From positions 1 through 64,000 of the forward strand of contig QYAI01000050.1 in NCBI GenBank assembly GCA_003988855.1: a stretch of DNA of 64,000 nt. The letters are read 5' to 3'. Made by a program: the position numbers and the translations under genes. The notes under the pieces were generated by a model. It searched no databases, was not told the origin of the DNA, and was given only the letters and a program-made list of their open reading frames with translations. Shown in pieces: positions 41,521 to 51,036 of this stretch (the first letter of the stretch is position 1; every line of letters begins with the position of its first letter). Origin of the DNA: Arachnopeziza araneosa (Eukaryota; Ascomycota; Leotiomycetes; Helotiales; Arachnopezizaceae).

Positions 41521-43540
41521 TTCGGTATCAGTCGGGGATGAAAAGATTGATTATTGAAGAAGAACAAGAATGGGTTGATGCATAAAAGCAGCACCAATTT
41601 TGACTTCGCTGGTTGTCGAACGAAAAAGCGGCCCTGGAAACTGCGGAAGTGTATATTTTGAAAACTTGCTTAGAAATCACGACAAATAGGTTTACTAGTG
41701 AGAATAACATATTAACAATTTTTTCATATCTTTCCATAGTCCGAAGAGTTTTCTATGCCTTTATATGAGATTGGGTGTGCGCAAAAAATAAGTGGTTGAC
41801 CAAAAACGGAAGCCTTTTGCACCCCGCTGCAGGCACAACCAAATGGAAAACTCCGTTATCTGTTGCTACTTCATTTCTACTAGTTAGGTATGCAAAATCA
41901 GACCTCAAAATATATTAATGATTCTAATTTCGATAAGTAGGATTAGATTCTAATTTTGGATATTTGAGTTCAAGTTCTGATAGAACTCAGAAAGTTGGAG
42001 AAAGTACTTCTTTAGGGCGGTTGAGTGCTTTTCAACACTCCGTGTTTCATTCCGAAAATCAGACTAGCTTCTCAGTTATTGCCATAGTTCGCCCACATAC
42101 TCTTTGGGGGTTTCCCAAGTCGCAGCCCTTGCTTTGAGGGCATACCAGGACTGAGTCAGGCTGTAGAGCAAATCCTTCAGCCAGCCAGCCAACCACACAC
42201 GCAACGTGAACCTATCTAACCAACTTCAGTACAACGATTATAATCAAGGAAGATAGGAAAAGCTATAAGTGCTTTTTAGCTAAGCTAGATTTAACTACTT
42301 AATCACGCTGTATGATTTGAGAAAAGGATCCAGGAATATACTTTATAGTAAGTAAGATTTATTATGCAGGACCTGCACTATTTGCTAAAAGATCTTATTG
42401 CTCGCTACTAAAGCTAAGCCTGCAAAACAGCTTAGTTAGAAGAGCAGCGCTGTTTTCTAGAAATATCTTAGTAATCATCTAGGAATCGATCTTCAAGGCT
42501 TCTTTACAGAGGATATTGCCGGACAAGACCACATCGACCAACTGCGAAGTATGGGGCTCTCAAGTATACGATATGATTAGATGCCTCTGTTAAGCGTCAA
42601 AGTACTCTAACTCAGATTTGAGGCATGAATCTCTGCGGCCATTAGCTTTCTTGTTCTTATGCATTCCTAGGCATAGCACTATTACTACTTACTATTAATT
42701 CTTCGATTAAAGCTATCTGAATATCTACTTCACTGCTGTTAGTTCCGGGCTATGTTGCCCCTAATGCCTCCCTCCTGTGCTTTTATAGGCCTTGATAACC
42801 TATCAGCGCGTTCAAATTTATAATCTAAAACATTTATTTTGATGCATTGTGTGCTTTTTAATGCTGTTTACTAAACAAGGTGCTCTTAGTGCTACGTCCT
42901 TGTCACGCGACCCCCATGATCACAATCGCAAACTTTACGTACCTATTGTAATGGACATCTTATCCGCAGTCTCATTATGCTGTTTCGGATAACATCGCTA
43001 CCTACGTATTCTTTTTGGTTATAGGGAAAGGTTTACTTGGCAATTGATGGGCTATGGGTGACTAGCGCAATATGGCGAGCCTGGAATCCCGTCTTCGGCA
43101 ATGGGCTTTGATTGAACTTTTACACCAGAGATCGCGACGACTCCTATCATCCTTCAACTGCTTCCTCTTCGATTCATTTGGCATTATAATCTCCATAAAA
43201 ACATTTGCGGCCCGATGATACCTCGAGTGAGTACAAAGGTTGAAGCATAGGATACGACGGATCTAGATTATTGGGCAACAATCTCAAATGGTGTGTGTAC
43301 GTTGGGCAGAAATAGATATCAGCGCGAACGAGACAGCAATAAAATTAACAATACAGCCTCTTCTTTACACCAGACTACGGAACTTCTTCGTATACACCAG
43401 ATTAGCCGTTGTTGATAACGTTGACGTTGCACATTATGGCAATAGATTGGAATGATCATGACGCTATCAAAGCAGAAATGGCAAGAATAGAGGCATTATC
43501 ACTATTTCTATTGTTATAACAGCTATTAACTAATTTTTAG
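41521..43540. other. Two-kilobase AT-rich stretch without a supported gene
   Basis: No protein-like frames beyond chance length; many stops in all frames. At 43436-43519 a 27-codon ATG frame, MAIDWNDHDAIKAEMARIEA, precedes the orphan exon at 43541, but no in-phase splice joins them. Probably degenerate repeat DNA. Confidence 0.45.
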
Positions 43541-43771
43541 GGAGGAAATGCGAAAGCTAGTGACTACTATTACATCGAGCTGAGCGAAGCTAAAAGCATG
43601 TTGGACTGGGCGCCAATACCTGCGCAAGGAGGTTGTGTTCAAGCAGGCAGTAGCAAAGGTATTGTGCAGATTGGAGGGAAATGGTATCCAGTATGTCCAG
43701 AAGTCAAGGTTTATGTTGGAGTAGGTGGGAAGTATCAAGACGCAGAGGTGAAGTGGTTTGGAAAGCTTTAA
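43541..43771 (+). CDS. Orphan terminal exon-like open frame, 76 residues
   Basis: The frame opens directly after an acceptor-like ctaatttttag at 43530-43540 and reads GGNAKASDYYYIELSEAKSM, LDWAPIPAQGGCVQAGSSKG, IVQIGGKWYPVCPEVKVYVG to a stop at 43769-43771. Composition is protein-like, with two cysteines. The upstream 27-codon ATG frame is out of phase with it, so the start is unknown. It may be the 3' exon of a small gene or a remnant. Confidence 0.3.
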   Translation, partial: GGNAKASDYYYIELSEAKSMLDWAPIPAQGGCVQAGSSKGIVQIGGKWYPVCPEVKVYVGVGGKYQDAEVKWFGKL

Positions 43772-43788
43772 ACTCTAAGGCTACAATA

Positions 43789-44367
43789 CTATTTCGACCT
43801 GAGCTTTCTTAACTCTAATGCAATCTCTCGCTCTATCAAATCGAAACAAAAATCATCGAAAATAAATAAGATATCAGCGTATGGCCTCTGAAGAAACACT
43901 GTGGAATCCGTCTCTCCTAAAACCCCATCAAAGGCTACGAACTCCTCTCTTTTAGGTTCGTGTGTATCGTTGCTTGCGTCTTTGCTTGTGTCTAACCACG
44001 AGTTAAGAAAGTCCGATAATTGATTTCCATCTAGAAGGTGGCTCCGCAGGTCCAGTACTCTTTCGTTTCGATTCCTTAGCCACTCGAGGAGGAACGATGG
44101 TAAATGCTGAGATAAAATCATCTTCAGTCCATAATTCGTAGGTGCGAGGACGATAGGCATGGCGTTGCCTATCGGTCCTATACAACGATACTGCCCTGTA
44201 TGAATAATTCGCCTTAATGCTAAACAGAAAATTCGAAGAGGTATATTAAAATGCATGCACCACGCTTTTGTATCTGCGATTACTATAAGAATTGTATCTC
44301 GCGCAATGAGGGGGATATATACCTTGCGGTATCCGTCGTATCTGCGTTGGGGAGTTTTGCCACTCAT
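43789..44367 (-). CDS. Hypothetical protein, 192 residues
   Basis: ATG at 44367; begins MSGKTPQRRYDGYRKVYIPL and ends REIALELRKLRSK. It contains hydrophobic, possibly folded segments (ARDTILIVIADTKAWCMHFN) and a charged C-terminal half. No family recognised and no transmembrane segment is certain. It lies in an AT-rich accessory stretch; a short gene or remnant of a longer one is equally possible. Confidence 0.4.
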   Translation of the reverse strand: MSGKTPQRRYDGYRKVYIPLIARDTILIVIADTKAWCMHFNIPLRIFCLALRRIIHTGQYRCIGPIGNAMPIVLAPTNYGLKMILSQHLPSFLLEWLRNRNERVLDLRSHLLDGNQLSDFLNSWLDTSKDASNDTHEPKREEFVAFDGVLGETDSTVFLQRPYADILFIFDDFCFDLIEREIALELRKLRSK

Positions 44368-44503
44368 CTGATACTGTTGCCTTAAAACCCATAGCTGTCC
44401 TCCACCTCCTCCTTAGTTCTTGTTGAGACTTTGGAGTCGCAACACTCGTTTGTATATCCTGAAGTGATCTAGGAGGTCCCTCAAGGGCTGAATCATTTAA
44501 ACC

Positions 44504-44930
44504 TCACCCATTTGGTTCGACGCTGCTTGCTAGCAGGTTGCTCGTTGAGGGACTGGCAGAAGGGGTATCTCGTGGCAATGGGTGCGGCCTGCAGATCTCT
44601 TGGTCTATTTTTATTGTCAGTGAAACATCGGCGATGAGTATTGATGCTCTACAAACCTGAAGATCCGCCAATCCGGGGACGCTTCGATATGTGTTCCTCT
44701 CCCGCACCCTGAGACTCATTTCGGAGGTTCAAAGATATGGACTCGTTTATGTTTAGATGAGAGCCGGTAGTGTCAGAGGATCGTGTAGGGTCCCGCAGGA
44801 GTTGTTCGCTTAAGATAATTCTGCGAGCTTGGAGCAAAATTCTGCCTGGTGAAACCCGGAGGCGGTGTATGGCCCAGATAGGCAGTTGGAAGTAACATAG
44901 TTTTAAATAAGCCCATTTGAAACATCCGCA
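44504..44930 (-). CDS. Partial gene of unknown function, 5' end unresolved
   Basis: A long exon open from 44930 to 44657 joins through a 52-nt intron (44605-44656, GTTTGT to AATAG, with CACTGAC branch point) in phase to a final exon 44604-44504. The product reads FKWAYLKLCYFQLPIWAIHR, LRVSPGRILLQARRIILSEQ, then EEHISKRPRIGGSS and a Ser/Pro-rich end. There is no ATG in this frame, so an upstream exon must exist or the start is lost. An overlapping ATG frame (from 44919) could also be real. The open frame reaches 6 bp into the tRNA gene on the other strand. Confidence 0.35.
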
Positions 44931-44944
44931 TTAGTGTAGGGGTT

Positions 44945-44995
44945 GTAAGTACCAATAAATTTCATCACTCAATTCACATCTAACATCTTATTAAG
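44945..44995 (+). other. 51-nt spliceosomal-intron-like insert in the tRNA D-loop
   Basis: It begins GTAAGT and ends AAG. A CTAAC branch-point motif at 44980-44984 places the branch A 12 nt before the end. Length and all three signals match the protein-gene introns in this window (mostly 43-65 nt). Removal restores a standard 8-nt D-loop (AGGGGTTA) and a paired D-stem. Confidence 0.75.
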
Positions 44996-45012
44996 AACAT
45001 ACTCCGCTTTCA

Positions 45013-45035
45013 TGAATAGTCTCTATTCTGTAGCG
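45013..45035 (+). other. Canonical tRNA intron, 23 nt, after anticodon position 37
   Basis: It lies between A37 (45012) and base 38 (45036), the position cut by the eukaryotic tRNA splicing endonuclease. It contains GAA next to the 5' site, able to pair with the TTC anticodon, as expected for the anticodon-intron helix. Confidence 0.8.
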
Positions 45036-45070
45036 CCGGAGAGCCCCGGGTTCGATTCCCGGATGCGGAA

Positions 45071-45077
45071 TTTTTTT
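45071..45077 (+). terminator. RNA polymerase III terminator (T7)
   Basis: Seven consecutive T residues begin one nucleotide after the discriminator A of the tRNA, the usual Pol III stop signal. Confidence 0.85.
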
Positions 45078-46024
45078 GATGATTTAATTGAGGCTCTCTT
45101 GTCAAGATTGGGGGTTTTCTTTTTGGAAGTCATGATATACGATTTGGGAAGTTCATTTTTGAATGGGAGTTGTGCGGATCAGCGGCCGTTAGCGGGCTTT
45201 AGGCGAGCTTTTGGGACTGCATCGTTTTCCAAGACCACAATCCATTTAAAATGTCAATGTATGCTCCGCTGTAGAGATAGGTTGATTAATTGTTAATCTT
45301 TTAAAATGCCTCATCTTACACAGTAACTTAATATAGCTTTATTGAATAAAAGCTTAAAAGGGCTCATGGAAGTTGCTCTGTCATGTAAATTTTATTTATT
45401 TTAGCCTTCTGCATCAAACAGGTGCAGACGTTGCAATGACTATTTTCTTTCCTTCCTTTTATTGCCTCGGAAAAAAATATGTCACTGTCCCAAAAACAGA
45501 AACCACAGCTCCAAGTTTCAGGGTTGAGAAATTTCTGAATGACATCAAAGAATTCCCGAAGCAGGTTATATACCACGAACCTGGCTGCGCCTCATTTGAT
45601 TGATCATTTCCCTAATAGAGAGTTTTCGACAAGAATTCACGTTCCCAAATTTGATATAATCTCCAAGTCCGAGTAGAAAGCCGATTAGCAGCGAAAGTGA
45701 GCAAGTTATTAGGATAAAGAATTTGGTATGCAGGAACCGTTGCAGGTCTTGCCCCACCGAATCCTTTAAGCTTTATTATTTCTCCTACCTACAAAAATTA
45801 CACGATCTCGAGATTCAATCTTTCAAAAAGGTGCCATTTGCTTGAGAGTGTATGTCTGTGAATAACTCACATTGGTAATGAAGTTATTGTGATTCGGAAC
45901 TATGAAAACCAAGCGGACAAATTCAATCTACTGAAATGATATAACAAACTCCTAGATGATAATCACCAGAACTATACTAAATCTCTCCAAACACAGCCAT
46001 CATATTTGCCTTTCCCAATGTTAC
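45078..46024. other. Intergenic stretch, no supported gene
   Basis: Open frames on both strands (for example 45373-45603 plus) show no recognised family. AT-rich. Confidence 0.4.
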
Positions 46025-48046
46025 TTATCTTTCTCCCGGCGCGTGATCGTCATCGCTCTCCTTCCGCCACTTATACGGAATACCATGGATACCAAGCCAA
46101 TCAAAATCCTTCGATGGTCGAGTGTCCTGAGTATCCCATTGTTCCCCAGCAATCACATCCGTCAGCGCCTCCTCATCCACCGAAAACTCTCCATCAGAAG
46201 CTTGATCCTCCTCCACTTCAGCGGCCATGGACGCCATTCTCCCTTGGTCAGTGAGAAAGGCAGGTGAAACAGGTGGGCTCTCCTCATCTTTGTGCGGAAG
46301 CCGAATGCTTTGTGCCCAGCTGAAGAAATTATCTTCATCCCAGATGCGCTTGATCTGCTGCAACTTCTGGCGATTGTTGCCATAGTACGCTTTCTCATAA
46401 TTGTCGGATTTGAGTGATCTACCCGCGAAATTGATAAACGCAGCCTGTCCAGTCAATGAAAATGGCCTTAAACTGGCCTTGAACTGCTTGAGGAAACCTC
46501 GCATGTCCCTCTCTGGCCATTTGTCATTCCATTGCATCTGAATATAGGCGTGGTAAACACCTTCATGCCAGCGAAATGCTGTCGCAGAACGTGTTTTTCG
46601 GCTTGCTTGGCCACCGGAATGAATGAATGAATGAAATATGACAAAGGCTTTTTCCCCGTTAAACATGGTCTTAAAATGAATGAGTTCAGAGTAGATCAGT
46701 TAAGTGACTTTCTTGATTATGGCCGAATCGTTCAGGAAGACGAAGGAGCTATAAATCCTGTATGAAGTCTTCAAGGGAAGCGAATTTGTAGTTTCCGCAT
46801 CCCAAAGTGCCACTAGCGTTTCGTGGAGAAATCGAGTGGATTTCTCTGGCAATGAGCGTCGGTTGAGTTGATGTGCAAGCTCTTTGTGGGTGATAAGTGT
46901 GTTGATGTGATTCTCAAAGTCATGCTGATGTCCATTAAAATAAGTGAGGAAGCGAATTGCGAAATCGTTTCCTCTCTGCTGGAGGTCGCAAAACCAAGAG
47001 CTGTCAATGGTAACCTGATCCGGCCAATCAGTGATATAAAAAGCGTTCATAGTTGAGAGGATCTTCTCCTCCTCATCTACTGGCGGATACCATGTATACC
47101 TCCCCGCAACTACAATGCCGTCGTCGGTTTGCAGCCTATGAATGTCTATTTTTAATTTTACCACGATTCCAAAATTACTATCTTTAGTACTATATAATGC
47201 CCAGAAGAGCAAACCTTTAGCTGATCCGGGATCGTCAGTGGCTTTCACAGTGGTCGATCTTCCGCTTGCAATAATAATCGTAACCTCCTTCAAATCATTG
47301 CAACCCATGCCAAAGCTTCTTCCAAAGGGACCAAGACCTCCGCCTAAAGTATATCCAGAGACACCCACATTAGGGCATCGTCCACCTTTGACGTTCCATC
47401 CATCATGGCGACCATTAATCAGCGCCCTATATGCATGTCCCCACATCGCACCACCCTGTATGGTCATTGTCTCTGACTCAATATCGAGATCAACCTTGTT
47501 CATTTTTGAGAGATCCATCAGGATCCCGTGATCGGTAGAAGAGAAACCAGAATAAGAATGACCGCCATTCTTGATTGTGAGAGTTATGTTTCGGGCCTTG
47601 GCTTGCTTATCACTCTTCTGGACATGGACAGGAAGCTCGGGCAGCACAACCCAATGAGGTCGAGAGAAGCGATATAGAAGATTTGAAGATTGAACGGCTC
47701 GTTCGTACTCCACGTCTCCAGATACATAGAATGGAACAATTTGCTGTTTGAAGAACGTATCAATATCATTGAGGTTTCTTTCGGTCATCCTCTGCGGCAC
47801 TGCTTTTTTTTTGACCCCCGCACTTGGAGCTATTGCTGTAGTTGGTTTCCTTTTCTGGGTGATGGCCTTTTTGACCCTCGTACTTGGAGCCATTGCTGGA
47901 GCTGGTTTTCTTTTGTTGTTGTTGGCTTTTTTGACCCACGCACTTGGAGTTATTGCTGTAGTTGGTTTTCTTTTTTGGGTGGCTTTTTTAGGTGGTGATG
48001 CTGCTGCTGCTGCCGCCGCTCTAGCTTGTCCACGCGTAGTGACCAT
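46025..48046 (-). pseudogene. BBE-type FAD-linked oxidase with an in-frame TAA and a lysine-rich N-terminal repeat
   Basis: ATG at 48046. The FAD domain has RPHWVVLPELPVHVQKSDKQ, TIKNGGHSYSGFSSTDHGIL (His for 8-alpha-histidyl FAD) and GGRCPNVGVSGYTLGGGLGP (Cys for 6-S-cysteinyl FAD), so bicovalent flavin binding is expected. The substrate-binding part and BBE end, AYYGNNRQKLQQIKRIWDED then FFSWAQSIRLP, are in the same frame. A single TAA at 46702-46700 sits between KKVT and LIYSELIHFKTM in an otherwise continuous 674-codon frame; CAA would fit. An intron reading (GTCACT to TTTAAG, 42 nt) is possible, but it has a poor donor and would delete residues normally present. Instead of the secretion signal usual in this family, the N-terminus is MVTTRGQARA, poly-Ala and three 19-20-residue Lys-rich repeats (about residues 20-78). 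Confidence 0.75.
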
Positions 48047-50054
48047 TTTCAAGTACTTTTCACAGTTGATTGACTATTGAGCTTGAAGGGAGTAAAAGTC
48101 AAAGATACATTTAATTGCGCTCTTTGAAGAGATTGTAGTAATAACCTAGACAAAGACAAAGGAGGATGCGATTGACCACAGAAAAGAGAACGTGACGGGA
48201 AAAACATTCTATCTATGCAAACGGCGAATCTCTGGCTTTGTTCATCTATTCTTCTACCTCTGGCTATGTGAGTTTCGCACACCAAAACCTCAGGGATTAT
48301 GACAGTAGTTTGTCCAATAAGCAGTTACCAGTCATTTTCTTTCTCTTGGTCCTAAGATTTTGGCTCAAAAGGGTTGAACAATAATAAACGCTTACGGAGA
48401 AGAAAGTTGTACTTAACGAGGTTGATTTGACATAAATTCTGAAAGGGAAATGACATAGCTCCGGTCTTCAATGTTAGCAGCAAATATCAACTTTGTTGTG
48501 TGGAGAACTACCGATACCTGTGATCATTCCAAATGTGTCACAATTTGAATGTGTAAAATGGTTGTGGAAATAATCTACTTTGAGAAAAGAAATCCGGACC
48601 GATTTTGAGAGAGCTCAAAGTCGGAAATGTTCGGGAATGCCACGGAAAGAAAAGTGTAGAGAATCGTGACTGAAAGAAAACTGATTGGGAAAGTGAAATT
48701 TCAAGGATCTCGTGACCCTCCCACCACCATTATGCGCCACAATCGGGATCCAGAGTTCTGAGATGTGGTGCAACCTACGCACAGTCGATCTCTCCCCTAA
48801 TTCGCGGATGAGCGAGCAGCTCTTTCAGGCTCTCGTAGCGAGACCCGTGGTGCTATAACATCATTCTGATATGCTTCTCGTTTCATGTTTTAACCAAGGT
48901 ATCAGCCTCTCACCTGGTTAAGCGTCCCAAATCATGCACGTCTTTGAAATCAAAAACGAGTGCAGGCAACGGCTGCTCTACCTTAATAATTGGAGGACAC
49001 CCGAGCTGCCGAATCGTTCTGCAGGTATAATTAGTCAGCTATATTCATGGTGTTCTCCTACACACGGAGGTAGCTGACCTCCGCTGAGACTAAATATATA
49101 AATCTCACTCCACCCACAACACTTGGCACTGCATTCGGACAGCAAGAATACGCCATTCGTCTCATTCTTGATGGGGCCCAAGCGAAGACTGAGACTTTCT
49201 GGAATGGATTTACCTCCCTTCCAGATTTCCAGAATGTCAAGAACCGGAGCGGCGATTTCAGGCTAAACCGGGGCACACCGTCCCCCAACCGGAGAGGCTC
49301 AAGGATGGAGCAGCACGGCACAGCTTCCAATGAGAGGAGGCCGCTCCGAGCTCATGTGTAGCTCGGACGACAAAGAAAGGTATCGAGTCTCACATCATCT
49401 CCTTGGTTAGATTGCGGGAAATCTCCAGATATCTGGAGTCTTCATGGTCTCCAGCCTGGCCATCCTCCGCAAATAGTGGTGGAAATTGAGGACTCTGCAT
49501 CTGAATCCATCTCCAGTCGTCCCGAACCGCTCGGCATCGATCGAGTCCTTGCCTTGCCAAAGGAAGGAGGCTGCTGAATGCTATTTTCCGTGAGAGTACC
49601 TCTACATGTAACATGGTAACAAGTGGGAGGAAGATAAATGAAGGTGTGAGTGCTTGACGAACGACCCAGTATCTGTCCACGAACTCCAACTTGGGTCGTG
49701 ACATGACAATGGTTCTGGCTAAGACGAGGGTCGAAGAGTAGAGTGGTAGGTAGGTAGTGCGAGTAGCAGTGTGAGTGGGAGTGAGGTGAGGCAAGGCATA
49801 AAATGTTGGAGGTTGTAAGGTTCCGGCTTATCGACCAGGGCCTAGCGCACGCTGCAGCGAGAGCATCCTTCAGTCACATCAGCGGGAGAGTGGAAGTACC
49901 TATAAACTCCGGATCTCAATCCTCAGTCCTCAGTCTTGACCTCCCACGTAGAATAATCGCCGCTGACTCCTCCTCGATCCTCATCGCATTGCTTCGATTC
50001 CCCGCGCCCATTGCAATCTCTCGACTGACCTTTTACTCCCGTCTCCTCAGCAGA
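48047..50054. other. Two-kilobase intergenic stretch; long 5' region of the bZIP gene
   Basis: No supported gene. The bZIP frame remains open upstream to an ATG-containing position at 49803, but the conserved start is at 50055. Minus-strand frames at 49058-49330 and 49390-49794 lack recognised content. Confidence 0.45.
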
Positions 50055-51036
50055 ATGGACTCGTACCAGTACTTTGCCGCCGCCCCGCCATTCTACCAAT
50101 CCTTAGGTCTCCCTCCAACGCCCGCACACAACAGTTCGGCATCAGATGAATACAGCAACTCCCCACCTGTTCGTGACATCTTTCATACCTCAAAATCCTA
50201 TTCACAGCCTATCCTGACTCCCAAGCAGGATGCCTTCGAGTTCCAGACTACCTTTGATCCTTTCAACAATCCCTACAACACCAATGGCGGCATCCCACAG
50301 AAACCACCGACTCCCGTCTCACAGCATAAGGCCTCCATTAGCTCTGCAGCAGGCCATAATTACGAGATGAACGGCGATATACCTGATGCAGACAACAGAA
50401 GAGGACAGAGCAATAGCGATGATGATGATAACATGACACCAGCACAAACCCGTCGCAAAGCCCAAAATCGCGCAGCGTAAGTACTTTGTCCGTCCAGCTC
50501 CACCATGTCACCTCTAACAACACAATAGTCAACGAGCCTTCCGAGAGCGAAAAGAGCAACATGTGAAGAATCTGGAAGCCAAGCTCGCCGCCCTAGAAAA
50601 GAATTCCGCAACTGTCGCAGAGGAGAACGAGCGGCTGAAGCTCCAGCTTCAAAAAGCCGCCACCGAGAACGAGATACTTAAAGCAACCGCGGGACACAAC
50701 CACAGAGGCGGTTCTGAACCGCTACCAAATGCTGGGCCCTTGAGATATTCTCCGACTGATTTCTATACTGAGGTCTTGCATGCGCACGAGAATAAGACAC
50801 CAAGCCATCGAATCGTTACGTCTGAATCGGGCGAAAGGCTGCTAGCTGCTGGTGCAACATGGGATTACATCATCAAGCACCCCTTATACATGGAAGGAAG
50901 AGTTGATGTTGGGGCAGTGAGCGACAGACTGAAGACTCTTGCAAAGTGCGATGGCCAAGGACCTGTTTTCGAAGAACGAGCAATCATTGATGCTATCCAG
51001 AAGAGCGTTGCAAGTGGAAGCGACGAGCTTCTATAA
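50055..51036 (+). CDS. bZIP transcription factor, fungal AP-1-like
   Basis: Exons 50055-50476 and 50529-51036, with a 52-nt intron (GTAAGT to AATAG), give 309 residues. The intron falls inside the basic region: RRKAQNRAA then QRAFRERKEQHVKNLE, the Pap1/Yap-type pattern NxxAQxxFR. The leucine zipper follows (LEAKLAALEKNSATVAEENE RLKLQL). The C-terminal third, LRYSPTDFYTEVLHAHENKT then ERLLAAGATWDYIIKHPLYM, is a conserved module in a filamentous-fungal bZIP subgroup (the Fcr3-like set, as I recall it). It has no Yap1-type cysteine-rich redox domain, so oxidative control of export is not indicated. Start MDSYQYFAAAPPFYQSLGLP is the conserved one. Nuclear regulator. Confidence 0.88.

Larger units (their letters stand above)
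44925..45069 (+). tRNA. tRNA-Glu(UUC) with two interruptions
   Basis: The acceptor stem TCCGCAT (44925-44931) pairs perfectly with ATGCGGA (45063-45069). The D-stem GTGT (44934-44937) pairs with ACAT (44997-45000). The anticodon stem CTCCG (45002-45006) pairs perfectly with CGGAG (45037-45041). The anticodon is TTC at 45009-45011, flanked by T33 and A37. The T-arm is CCGGG-TTCGATT-CCCGG (45046-45062). The mature sequence is 71 nt once two inserts are removed: 45013-45035 (23 nt, canonical position after base 37) and 44945-44995 (51 nt, in the D-loop). The A box TAGTGTAGGGG precedes the D-loop insert and the B box GGTTCGATTCC is intact, so both internal promoter elements are present. A seven-T terminator follows at 45071-45077. 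Identity and fold are read directly; use of both inserts as introns is inference. Confidence 0.88.

Noticed and set aside
41521..43435. Transposon coding remnant
   Set aside because: I looked for reverse-transcriptase, integrase and transposase motifs and terminal repeats in this AT-rich stretch and found none I could defend.
45003..45069. A shorter 67-nt tRNA starting at TCCGCTT (45003)
   Set aside because: Its acceptor stem would have a mismatch and no D-arm; the start at 44925 gives perfect stems once the inserts are removed.
49390..49794. Minus-strand 134-codon frame upstream of the bZIP gene
   Set aside because: It lies in the promoter/leader region of the bZIP gene, has no recognised domain and low-complexity start.
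49803..50054. In-frame 84-codon N-terminal extension of the bZIP protein
   Set aside because: The extension has no conserved features, and MDSYQYFAAAPPFY is the expected family start.
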